DNA of 64,000 nt from Streptomyces bacillaris (GTDB taxonomy: Bacteria; Actinomycetota; Actinomycetes; Streptomycetales; Streptomycetaceae): assembly GCF_003268675.1 (NCBI RefSeq), contig NZ_CP029378.1, positions 7,068,001-7,132,000 of the forward strand. The letters run 5' to 3'. Every line of letters begins with the position of its first letter. The first letter of the stretch is position 1. Positions 43,079 through 51,074 of this stretch are shown here, piece by piece. The notes beneath the pieces were generated by a model. That model was not told where the DNA came from, ran no database searches, and saw only the letters and a list, made by a program, of their open reading frames with translations. The position numbers and the translations under genes were made by a program.

Positions 43079-44548
43079 GTGTCATTCGCCCGACAACGAA
43101 CATCGGCAGGACGACTTCTCCTGTTCGCGGTGGCTCTTGTCACCATCATGAGCATCAACCTCATCGGATCCCCCCGGGCCGAGGCGGCACCCGGTCCCTC
43201 CTTCACCAATCCCGTGGTCGGCGCGCCGAACAGCGCCGACCCGACCTTGGTGCACCACGAGGGCTTCTACTACTACGTCGCCACCACGTGGTCGTCCGAC
43301 ATCGTCATGCGTCGGTCGCCGACTGTCGCCGGCCTGCGCGACGCACCGGAGCGACTCGTCTTCCGTACCGGCGGGACCGGTATGTGGGCGCCGCACCTGG
43401 AGATGGTCGGCGACCGCTGGTACCTGTACTACTCGATCGAGCAGAGCGGCGGCCCCCGGAGGACACACGTCCTGGAGAGTTCCGGGCGTGATCCATTGGG
43501 GCCGTACACCGACCGCGGCATCATCAACCTCATGCCCGACAACGGCTGGGCCATCGACGCGAGCCTGCTGAAGCTCAACGGCAGCCTCTACATGACGTTC
43601 TCGGCGTTCTCCCCGCAGGACAATCTGCAGTCGATCTACATCGCGCCCATGACGAATCCGTGGACCGCCGCCGCGACCGGGACGCGGATCTCGGCCCCGA
43701 CCCTGGCGTGGGAGCGGCAGGACGGAGCGGTCAACGAGGGGTCGTTCGCCCTGCAGCGGGGCGGGCGTACCTTCCTCACGTACTCGGCCAGCCACTGCAA
43801 CGGCCCCAACTACAAGTTGGGCATGCTGGAGTACCGGGGCGGCAGCCCTCTTGCCGCCGCGTCGTGGACCAAACACGCCGCGCCGATATTCCAACGCGAT
43901 GACGCCGCAGGTGTCTTCGGGCCGGGGCACCACTCGTTCTTCTCCTCACCCGATGGCAGCGAGACCTGGATCGCCTACCACGCGAACTCCTCTCCCGGCC
44001 AGGGGTGCGGCACCTCGCGCACGACCCGCGTACAGAAGATCTCCTGGAAGGCGGACGGCACACCGGATCTCGGTACCCCGGTGTCCACTTCGACCGTCGT
44101 CCAGGGACCGTCCGGCGAGGCGGGAGCCGCTGCGGCACCGGTCGTGCTTCGCAACAGGCACAGCGGCCTGTGCCTGGACGACCGTGACTGGGCGACCACG
44201 CCGGGGGCTGCCGTACAGCAGTGGACCTGCAACGGGGCGGCGGTTCAGGACTGGGCCATGACGCCGGTGAGCGGCGGCTATTACCAGATCCGCAACCGGC
44301 ACAGTGGTCTGTGCCTGGACAACTACAACTGGGGGACCACACCGGGTGCCGAGGTCCGGCAGTGGACCTGCAACGGAAACAACGCACAGCAGTGGCGCAC
44401 CAGTCCGGTGGGGGAGGGCTTTTCCACCCTCAGCAACCGGCACAGTGGTCTGTGCCTGGACAACTACAACTGGGCAACCGCACCGGGTGCCGAGGTCCGG
44501 CAGTGGACCTGCAACGGAAACAACGCACAGCAGTGGAGCATAGGCTGA
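43079..44548 (+). CDS. Secreted GH43 arabinanase/arabinofuranosidase with ricin-type CBM13
   Basis: 489 residues. GTG 43079 follows AGGAGG; the signal peptide ends RAEAA. The GH43 propeller shows NSADPTLVHHEGFYYYV (base Asp), WAIDASLLKLNG (second Asp) and VNEGSFAL (acid Glu). Its C-terminal 130 residues form a ricin B/CBM13 trefoil with three NRHSGLCLD repeats. The enzyme probably cuts or trims alpha-1,5-arabinan, like its two GH43 neighbours, but with a different binding module. It lies 142 bp after the previous GH43 and has no operator of its own, so it is likely cotranscribed with it. Confidence 0.87.
   Translation: MSFARQRTSAGRLLLFAVALVTIMSINLIGSPRAEAAPGPSFTNPVVGAPNSADPTLVHHEGFYYYVATTWSSDIVMRRSPTVAGLRDAPERLVFRTGGTGMWAPHLEMVGDRWYLYYSIEQSGGPRRTHVLESSGRDPLGPYTDRGIINLMPDNGWAIDASLLKLNGSLYMTFSAFSPQDNLQSIYIAPMTNPWTAAATGTRISAPTLAWERQDGAVNEGSFALQRGGRTFLTYSASHCNGPNYKLGMLEYRGGSPLAAASWTKHAAPIFQRDDAAGVFGPGHHSFFSSPDGSETWIAYHANSSPGQGCGTSRTTRVQKISWKADGTPDLGTPVSTSTVVQGPSGEAGAAAAPVVLRNRHSGLCLDDRDWATTPGAAVQQWTCNGAAVQDWAMTPVSGGYYQIRNRHSGLCLDNYNWGTTPGAEVRQWTCNGNNAQQWRTSPVGEGFSTLSNRHSGLCLDNYNWATAPGAEVRQWTCNGNNAQQWSIG
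44293..44536 (+). repeat. 103-bp direct repeat encoding two CBM13 subdomains
   Basis: Positions 44293-44395 and 44434-44536 (period 141 bp) are identical at 100 of 103 bases and encode successive ricin-type subdomains. The first subdomain upstream (from about 44152) is clearly more diverged. This indicates a recent duplication or gene conversion inside the coding sequence. Confidence 0.9.
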
Positions 44549-44613
44549 TCATCGGACTCCGGGCCGGACCGTCCGCACAGCGTCGGCAGGTCCGCGCGCC
44601 TTCTGCGATATGA

Positions 44614-44659
44614 ACCGCACCCGATGGCTGCCACCGGCCCGGCAGCCATCGGGTGCGGT
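44614..44659. terminator. Terminator hairpin after the GH43 pair
   Basis: Perfect 19-bp stem (ACCGCACCCGATGGCTGCC with its complement) and an 8-base loop, 66 bp after the GH43 stop. Confidence 0.85.
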
Positions 44660-44702
44660 GAGCGCCACAACGGAGCCGGCCGACTCCGCGGCACCGCTCC
44701 CG

Positions 44703-44972
44703 TCATGCCGAGGCTTCCGAGGGGGTGAGGCGCGAGAGCTCCGCCTCGGTCGACTTGAGCAGGTCGTTGCAGGACGCCGCGAACTTCTCGATGCCCTCGT
44801 CCTCCAGTACCTGGACGACGTCGTCGTAGGAGATGCCAAGATCTTGATGGCGTCGAGGTCGTCGACGTAGAGGGTGTCCTTGACGCCGGTGGAGGCCCAC
44901 AGCGGGCGCTGCTTGTTGGCCTGTGCCTTGTCCAGGGGCCCAGCGGTCGCTCGGAAGACCTCCTCGTAGGTG
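44703..44972 (-). pseudogene. tal: Transaldolase 3' relic
   Basis: The minus strand reads TYEEVFRATAGPLDKAQANK, then QRPLWASTGVKD and TLYVDDL. A frame break at about 44840 leads to LGISYDDVVQVLEDEGIEKF and DLLKSTEAELSRLTPSEA. These are the C-terminal pieces of an actinomycete transaldolase. The whole N-terminal two thirds, including the Schiff-base Lys, is missing. Two internal gaps are evident, a small one after GVKD and one of about 40-45 residues before LGISYDD. Transaldolase normally follows transketolase in streptomycetes; tkt is 1.6 kb upstream on the same strand. The product cannot be active. Confidence 0.85.
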
Positions 44973-45289
44973 AGGTCGGCGGCCAGGACCAGTCGGCCGT
45001 CCGCTGATCGTGGCAGCGGAACCGCGGCCAGGGCCCGTCGCAGCCGGACGATATCGCCCCGGCCTGCGGACAGGGCGTCGTAGAGCCCGCCGTGTCCACG
45101 ACGGTGTTCGCCGACCAGTGAGAGTTCCACCAGCGACCGGACCAGCCCATCGGCGCACAACACCGCGTCCGCTAGTTCGAGCAGGGCGTCCGCACGCCGG
45201 GTCAGACAGGAGCAGAACTCACCCCGGAAGCGTGACAGTCCCGCGAACGGATCCTTCCGGACAACATGATGCGCCAGCCTCATTCCCAC
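44973..45289 (-). pseudogene. Transposase N-terminal fragment fused to the transaldolase relic
   Basis: About 105 codons from ATG 45289 read RKDPFAGLSRFRGEF, then LLELADAVLCADGLVRSLVELSL, EHRRGHGGLYDAL and LPLPRSADGRLVLAADL. This matches the start of the IS701-like putative transposases common in Streptomyces, in which the last motif precedes the first catalytic Asp. At 44972-44975 the sequence changes without a frame break into transaldolase, which marks a deletion junction. The apparent 246-codon reading frame over both is accidental. Confidence 0.75.
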
Positions 45290-45490
45290 GGCCTTCGTGC
45301 TGAGCGTTGCGTGTTCCTCGGTCGGATCACATGCTCAGCCGAAGGCCGCCCGCACGCAGGGCGGTTACCGGTCCGAGTGATCAAGTACGAGGACTCGTTC
45401 GGGCTCCGAGGATAAAGATCGAGCCAGGGCCTGTTGCGAGAGTAGTGGCTGAGTCACGAGGGCAGCTCGATCACTGAGATCATCCGAGGC

Positions 45491-46027
45491 ATGTCGGGTG
45501 AGTGGGACAGCAGTGAGGTCGTCTTCAGGATCGCGGCCGGGAGTCGGAGGGACGATGTCCTGGGGGTGCTCGATGAGGCCGCGGGGTGGCTCGGTGCGCG
45601 GGGGATCACCCAGTGGCCCTCGCGATTCGACGCGGAGTGGGTTGTCGAGGCGATATCGCGTGGTGAGACGTGGCTGGTCAGCGTTGGGGACACGGTCGCG
45701 GGCACGATCACTCTGGATTGGGCCGATCCTGTGTGGGCGGATCTCGGCGGTACCGCGGGCTACGTGCATCGGATGGCCGTGTGTCGCTGGGCGGCCGGCC
45801 TGGGGGCTGTGATGCTCGACTGGGCGTCCGATGCCGCACGCCACCGCGGCGCCGATGCCCTGCGGCTGGACTGCGTGAGCTCCAACGCGCGGCTGCGCGC
45901 CTACTACGAGGCTCGGGGGTTCGTGCACCGCGGTGACGTGGCGGTGGGCGGCGCCCCTGGGCAGCGGCACGACGAGGGCCCCCTCACCTGGGTGAGCCGG
46001 TACGAACGTGACCTGTCAGCCAGCTGA
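45491..46027 (+). CDS. GNAT-family N-acetyltransferase
   Basis: 178-residue acetyltransferase of the GNAT fold. The N-terminal strand-helix (FRIAAGSRRDDVLGVLDEAAGWL), the central strands (WLVSVGDTVAGTITLDW), motif A region (GYVHRMAVCRWAAGLGAVMLDWASDAA) and the terminal RLDCVSSNARLRAYYEARGFVHRGDV are all visible. The acetyl-CoA loop lacks the usual R/Q-x-x-G-x-G/A form, having RWAAGLGA. The acceptor is unknown. It sits on the opposite strand between two transposase relics, so it may have arrived with, or survived, the rearrangement. Confidence 0.85.
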   Translation: MSGEWDSSEVVFRIAAGSRRDDVLGVLDEAAGWLGARGITQWPSRFDAEWVVEAISRGETWLVSVGDTVAGTITLDWADPVWADLGGTAGYVHRMAVCRWAAGLGAVMLDWASDAARHRGADALRLDCVSSNARLRAYYEARGFVHRGDVAVGGAPGQRHDEGPLTWVSRYERDLSAS

Positions 46028-46066
46028 TCGTCTTCGTCACAGCCACTCGTTGATGGCCGCGACCAC

Positions 46067-46566
46067 CCCTGCTCGACCGCCAGGTGCAGCTTGGTGGTCA
46101 GCCCACCACGCGAACGTCCGAGGCCATGGTCGTCGGGTTCGGTGTACGCCGCAGGGAGGCGCCTTCTGCAGTGCCCCTTCTTACGCGCCCCGGCGGCATG
46201 TTGGTGGGTCCGGGCGATCGTGGAGTCCACGCTGACGTCCCATGTGATCAGGCCCTTCGCGTCGGCCTCGGCCTGCAGCTGCTCGAAGATCCGCTTCCAG
46301 ATGCCGCCGTGCTGCCAGCGCCGGAACAGGTCGTAGGCCTGATCCCACGGCCCGTACCGCTCCGGCACGTCGCGCCACGGGGCGCCGGTCCTGGTCCGCC
46401 ACCGTATGCCGTCCATCAACTGCCGCCGGGTCCACACCGGTGGACGGCTCGGCTTTTTGCCCAGAGGCAGCAACAGCTCAAGCCGCGCCCACTGGTCGTT
46501 CGTCAGATCACCACGCCCCACAGCAAGCGATCATGCACAACCAAGATCGACTTTCGCTACACGCCC
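46067..46566 (-). mobile_element. 3'-truncated IS5-family element
   Basis: From GTG 46521 the frame reads GRGDLTNDQWARLELLLPL, RRQLMDGIRWRTRTGAPWRDVP, SVDSTIARTHQHAAGA and GGLTTKLHLAVEQG. This is the first half of an IS5-type DDE transposase with the first catalytic Asp. It stops at about 46067; the second catalytic half is absent and the frame runs into unrelated DNA overlapping the GNAT end. The upstream flank GCGTGTAGCGAAAGTCG (ending near 46566) resembles an IS5 terminal inverted repeat and lies only about 18 bp past the tkt stop. No opposite end was found. Confidence 0.75.
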
Positions 46567-46584
46567 TGGTCGTATCTGTCGGCG

Positions 46585-48672
46585 TCAGCGTGCTGCGGCT
46601 TCGAGAGATTCCCGTGCGGCGGCGGCCACGTTCTCGGGGGTGAAGCCGAACTCGCGGAAGAGGACCTTGGCGTCGGCCGAGGCGCCGAAGTGCTCGAGCG
46701 AGACGATCCGGCCGGCGTCCCCGACGTACCGGTGCCAGGTCAGGCCGATGCCCGCCTCCACGGCGACCCGCGCCTTGACCGACGGCGGGAGCACGCTCTC
46801 CTTGTAACCCTGATCCTGCTCCTCGAACCACTCGACGGACGGCATCGAGACCACCCGGGTCGGCACACCGGCCGCTTGGAGCTGCTCGCGCGCCTCGACA
46901 GCGACGTGGACCTCGGAGCCGGTCGCGATGAGCAGCACCTGCGGCTCGCCACCTTCGGCCTCGAACAGGACGTAACCGCCCTTGGCCGCGTCCTCGTTGG
47001 GCTCGTACGTCGGCACGCCCTGGCGGGTCAGCGCCAGACCGTGCGGGGTGCCCTTGCCGAACACCTTGGTGTAGCGGCGCAGGATCTCGGCCCAGGCGAT
47101 GGACGTCTCGTTGGCGTCGGCCGGGCGGACGATGTTCAGCCCCGGGATGGCGCGCAGCGAGGCCAGGTGCTCGACGGGCTGGTGGGTCGGGCCGTCCTCG
47201 CCGAGGCCGATCGAGTCGTGCGTCCACACGTACGTCACCGGCAGGTGCATCAGCGCGGAGAGGCGCACCGCGTTGCGCATGTAGTCGGAGAAGACCAGGA
47301 AGGTCCCGCCGTAGATACGGGTGTTGCCGTGCAGCGCGATGCCGTTCATGGCGGCGGCCATCGCGTGCTCGCGGATCCCGAAGTGGATCGTGCGGCCGTA
47401 CGGGTCGGCCTCGGGCAGCGGGTTGCCGACCGGGAGGAACGAGGACGTCTTGTCGATCGTGGTGTTGTTCGAGCCCGCGAGGTCGGCGGAGCCGCCCCAC
47501 AGCTCGGGCACGATCTCGCCCAGCGCCTGGAGGACCTTGCCGGAGGCGGCGCGGGTGGCCAGGGACTTGCCGGGCTCGAAGACCGGGAGCTTGTCCTCCC
47601 AGCCCGCGGGCAGCTCGCCCGCCGCGATCCGGTCGAAGTCGGCGGCGCGCTCGGGGTTGGCGGTGCGCCACGCGGCGAACGCCTTGTCCCACTCGGCACG
47701 GGCCTCACGGCCGCGGTCCAGGGCCTGGCGGGTGTGGCCGATGACCTCGTCGGAGACCTCGAAGGTCTGCTCCGGGTCGAAGCCCAGGACCCGCTTGGTG
47801 GCCGCGATCTCCGCCTCGCCGAGGGCCGAACCGTGGGCGGCCTCGGTGTTCTGGGCGTTCGGGGCGGGCCAGGCGATGATCGAGCGGGCCGCGATGAACG
47901 AGGGGCGCTCGGTCTCGGCCCTGGCCGCCTGGAGCGCCGCGTACAGGCCCGCCGGGTCCAGGTCGCCGTTGGCCTGCTGCTCGACGCGCTGGACGTGCCA
48001 GCCGTACGCCTCGTACCGCTTGAGGGTGTCCTCGGAGACCGCGGTCTCGGTGTCGCCCTCGATGGAGATGTGGTTGTCGTCCCAGAGCAGGACCAGGTTG
48101 CCCAGCTTCTGGTGCCCGGCCAGCGAGGATGCCTCGGCGGCGATGCCCTCCTGGAGGCAGCCGTCACCGGCGACGACCCAGACGGTGTGGTCGAACGGGG
48201 AGGTGCCGGGGGCCGCCTCCGGGTCGAAGAGGCCGCGCTCGTAGCGGGCGGCCATGGCCATGCCCACCGCGTTGGCGACACCCTGGCCCAGCGGGCCCGT
48301 CGTCGTCTCGACACCGGTCGTGTGGCCGTACTCCGGGTGGCCCGGGGTCTTGGAGCCCCACGTCCGGAACGCCTTCAGGTCGTCCAGCTCCAGGCCGTAA
48401 CCGGCCAGGTAGAGCTGGATGTAGAGGGTCAGGCTGGAGTGACCCGCCGACAGGACGAACCGGTCGCGGCCGGTCCACTCCGCGTCCGCCGGGTCGTGCC
48501 GCATGACTTTCTGGAACAGGGTGTACGCGGCGGGGGCCAGGCTCATCGCCGTGCCCGGGTGGCCGTTTCCGACTTTCTGTACGGCGTCCGCGGCGAGGAC
48601 GCGGGCGGTGTCCACCGCCCGCTGGTCCAAATCGGTCCACTGGAGGTCTGAGGTGGTCGGCTTGATGCTCAC
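46585..48672 (-). CDS. tkt: Transketolase
   Basis: Thiamine-diphosphate enzyme of 695 residues, linking xylulose 5-phosphate from the arabinose route to the pentose phosphate pathway. It has the full Tkt layout: KVGNGHPGTAMSLAP, GPLGQGVANAVGMAMA, VVAGDGCLQEGIAAEA (ThDP/metal motif), GSADLAGSN, HFGIREHAM (catalytic Glu), EDGPTHQPVEHLA and ATGSEVHVA. GTG 48672 is the first sensible start. An AraR-like operator lies 193 bp upstream, suggesting arabinose-linked expression. The expected downstream tal gene has been lost to insertion and deletion. Confidence 0.96.
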   Translation of the reverse strand: MSIKPTTSDLQWTDLDQRAVDTARVLAADAVQKVGNGHPGTAMSLAPAAYTLFQKVMRHDPADAEWTGRDRFVLSAGHSSLTLYIQLYLAGYGLELDDLKAFRTWGSKTPGHPEYGHTTGVETTTGPLGQGVANAVGMAMAARYERGLFDPEAAPGTSPFDHTVWVVAGDGCLQEGIAAEASSLAGHQKLGNLVLLWDDNHISIEGDTETAVSEDTLKRYEAYGWHVQRVEQQANGDLDPAGLYAALQAARAETERPSFIAARSIIAWPAPNAQNTEAAHGSALGEAEIAATKRVLGFDPEQTFEVSDEVIGHTRQALDRGREARAEWDKAFAAWRTANPERAADFDRIAAGELPAGWEDKLPVFEPGKSLATRAASGKVLQALGEIVPELWGGSADLAGSNNTTIDKTSSFLPVGNPLPEADPYGRTIHFGIREHAMAAAMNGIALHGNTRIYGGTFLVFSDYMRNAVRLSALMHLPVTYVWTHDSIGLGEDGPTHQPVEHLASLRAIPGLNIVRPADANETSIAWAEILRRYTKVFGKGTPHGLALTRQGVPTYEPNEDAAKGGYVLFEAEGGEPQVLLIATGSEVHVAVEAREQLQAAGVPTRVVSMPSVEWFEEQDQGYKESVLPPSVKARVAVEAGIGLTWHRYVGDAGRIVSLEHFGASADAKVLFREFGFTPENVAAAARESLEAAAR

Positions 48673-48864
48673 CCTGCGTCAGGGCTCCTCTCAACAGGTC
48701 GGATATCGGGTTGCCGGATACGGTGTCGCCGGGGTGTGATGCCTTCCCGGAGCCCGCGAGCGGATCCGTGTGGCAACGCGTTCTCCGGGCCGGCTGGTTG
48801 GGGATGCGGTCGGTGGTGATACCACAGGGGGACTCACGTAGTTCGTCATCCTGGCACCCCAATT

Positions 48865-48876
48865 GTTAACGTTCAC
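48865..48876. promoter_or_regulatory. AraR-like operator before tkt
   Basis: GTTAACGTTCAC inside the near-palindrome TTGTTAACGTTCACAA, 193 bp upstream of tkt. Apart from orientation it is the same word as the site at 40874-40885. Confidence 0.75.
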
Positions 48877-49820
48877 AACCAAGTTCGACAAGAGCCTCAG
48901 GCACTTTCGTCGACCTTCGGGGCTGTACCGGTCCTCACGACCGGCTCTGCGCGTCCTTGCTCTGGGGCGTTCTTGGAAGCCCGTCCTGTCGACCGGCGAG
49001 AGGGTGGTCGTGTTGTGTTCGCAGCGCCGAGGTCATGAGGTCGGGTGCGCCCGCACCGTCGGTGCCGAGGGGTGCTTCCTGGGGCTCACCCCGTGCTCGT
49101 CCCGTCCAGGGTGCCGATCCGGCCTGTCGGCATCAAAGCGGTCTCCCGGCATGCGTTCGTGCGCCGACTTCGCGGGCAGGCGGTGTTTCCATGCCCGGCG
49201 GGCGGCGATCCTCCGTCTGTGACCGGCAGCATGGAGGGGGATGTCGAGCCCGCGGGTCGGCGCACCCTGGCTGCGTCGCGAGCCCCGCAGGGCGGATGCG
49301 TGGCGGCCGGCTTCCGCGGCGGAGCTGGAGACGTCTTCCGGAGCCCTGGGGCGAAGACCACTCGGCGGGTGTGACTCGTCGAGGGAGATTCCGGGCGGGG
49401 CCGGCCTGCGGCGGTTCCGTGATGGCCGTGGGGAAGCTGCTCCGGGACAGAGGAGCGCCGGGCATCCGGGGGCCGGGATCGTCCCATGCTCGGGGGGTTC
49501 GCGCCGCTGGTGCGGCCTGACGCCGGGGCCCAGTGCTCTTCATGGAGCCTCCCGAGGGCCGGTCGACCCGCTGCTGTCCGGCCGGGTGGGTCCGGCGGTG
49601 CGGCGAGGCCGCCCGGCCTCTTCGCGCCGCGGGTCGCCGACGCGCGTTGGGCGAAGCGTATCGAGTCGACTGTGCTGTGCCGGAGGTGCCGTCCGGTGGC
49701 AGGCTGACTGCGGCGTCGGTACGCGGCCTCTCTGGGATGCCCCGCTTTTGCCCCGTTCTTCGGGTCGGCGGGCGAGCATCACCACGAGAAAATGCCTGGT
49801 TCCTCTTGTCCTGCAGTGAT

Positions 49821-49832
49821 GCGAGCGCTAAC
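49821..49832. promoter_or_regulatory. AraR-like operator before the ChvE-like operon
   Basis: GCGAGCGCTAAC, with a good right half (CGCTAACAA) and a degraded left half, 133 bp upstream of the binding-protein start. Confidence 0.6.
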
Positions 49833-49964
49833 AATCAAGCTCGACCGAGGCTCTTGAGCCCGACTGTCTCCGCGACGACGCCCCGGTGGTGCGAGGACAC
49901 GTGCTGCCGCCGAAGCCCTTCGGGGCCGATGCATCCTCAACGACGAGATTGCCAGGTAATGCCC

Positions 49965-51074
49965 ATGACGAAGTTCCGAGCCGCATCCCCCCTCCTCGCC
50001 GCGACCACCAGCTGCCTCCTGCTTCTCACGGCCTGTGGGCAGAACAGCGAGGGAGGAAGTCGGGAGTCGAAGGACAAGAAGGACCTCACCATCGGGATCT
50101 CCATGCCCACCAAGTCCTCCGAGAGGTGGATCGCGGACGGCGCCAACATGACCGCAGGTTTGAAGGAGAGCGGCTTTCTCACCAACCTGCAGTACGGGGA
50201 GGACGACCCGGACCAGCAGGTGGCCCAGATCGAGAACATGATCACCCAAGGCGTCGACGCCTTGGTCGTGGCGGCCATCAACGGTGAGGCGCTGTCCAAT
50301 GTCCTGCAGCAGGCGGCGGACGCCGACATCCCGGTGATCTCCTATGACCGGCTCATCCTGGGATCCCCGCATGTGGCCTACTACGCCTCCTTCGACAACG
50401 AGAAGGTCGGCAAGCTCCAAGCCACCTACATCGTCGACAAGCTGGGTCTGAAGGACGGCTCGAAGAAGGGCCCCTTCAACATCGAGCTGTTCGCCGGCTC
50501 GAACGACGACAACAACACCAAGTACTTCTTCAACGGAGCCATGGAGGTGCTGAAGCCCTACCTCGACAAGAAGCAGCTCGTCGTACGCTCCCAGCAGACC
50601 CGGCTCGCTCAGGTCACCACGTTGCGCTGGGACGGAGGCACGGCGCAGAAGCGCATGGACGACCTGTTGACCTCGGCCTATTCCACGGCACGGGTCGACG
50701 CCGTGCTGTCCCCTTACGACGGCATCTCGATCGGCATCCTGTCCGCCCTGAAGTCCGACGACTACGGAAGTTCGGCCAAGCCCCTGCCGATCGTCACCGG
50801 CCAGGACGCCGAGGTCGCGTCCGTGAAGTCGATCATCGCGAACCAGCAGACCCAGACCGTCTACAAGGACACCCGCGCACTGGCGGAGGTCGCCGCGAAC
50901 ATGGTGACCGCCGTCCTCGATGGCGAGAAGCCCGAGATCAATGACGACAGCACCTACGACAACGGCAAGAAGGTGGTTCCGGCCTACCTGCTCGACCCGA
51001 TCAGCGTCGACAAGGCGAACTACCGGAAGGTTCTGGTCGACTCCGGCTACATCAAGGCGGAGGAACTCCGTTGA
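49965..51074 (+). CDS. chvE: ChvE/XylF-like multiple monosaccharide-binding lipoprotein
   Basis: 369-residue sugar-binding protein. The lipobox is LLLLTACGQ. The mature chain has ChvE signatures: IGISMPTKSSERWIADG, YGEDDPDQQVAQIENMI, VDALVVAAINGEAL, ISYDRLILGSPHVAYYASFDNEKVG, NIELFAGSNDDNN and PIVTGQDAEVASVKSI. ChvE-type proteins bind pyranose sugars such as L-arabinose, xylose, galactose and glucose. ATG 49965 is chosen over ATG 49959 because of spacing from AGG. It forms an operon with its ATPase, whose TTG start overlaps the stop by 4 bp. Confidence 0.92.
   Translation: MTKFRAASPLLAATTSCLLLLTACGQNSEGGSRESKDKKDLTIGISMPTKSSERWIADGANMTAGLKESGFLTNLQYGEDDPDQQVAQIENMITQGVDALVVAAINGEALSNVLQQAADADIPVISYDRLILGSPHVAYYASFDNEKVGKLQATYIVDKLGLKDGSKKGPFNIELFAGSNDDNNTKYFFNGAMEVLKPYLDKKQLVVRSQQTRLAQVTTLRWDGGTAQKRMDDLLTSAYSTARVDAVLSPYDGISIGILSALKSDDYGSSAKPLPIVTGQDAEVASVKSIIANQQTQTVYKDTRALAEVAANMVTAVLDGEKPEINDDSTYDNGKKVVPAYLLDPISVDKANYRKVLVDSGYIKAEELR

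Larger units (their letters stand above)
48673..49964. other. 1.3-kb gene-free divergent region between tkt and the ChvE-like gene
   Basis: Both flanking genes point outward, and each end carries one AraR-like operator. Reading frames in between lack family similarity and normal codon structure. I see nothing else recognisable; the length is unusual for a streptomycete promoter region. Confidence 0.6.

Noticed and set aside
44549..45289. A single 246-residue gene
   Set aside because: Its two halves belong to unrelated families (transposase and transaldolase) and the second loses its frame; it is a fusion of relics.
46028..46060. A tail VVAAINEWL on the minus strand after the truncated IS5 half as the end of another gene
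   Set aside because: Only nine codons, overlapping the GNAT end region; too short to assign.
46084..48651. An 855-codon open frame antisense to transketolase
   Set aside because: It is the mirror of tkt in high-GC DNA; it has no family similarity and tkt matches its family over the full length.
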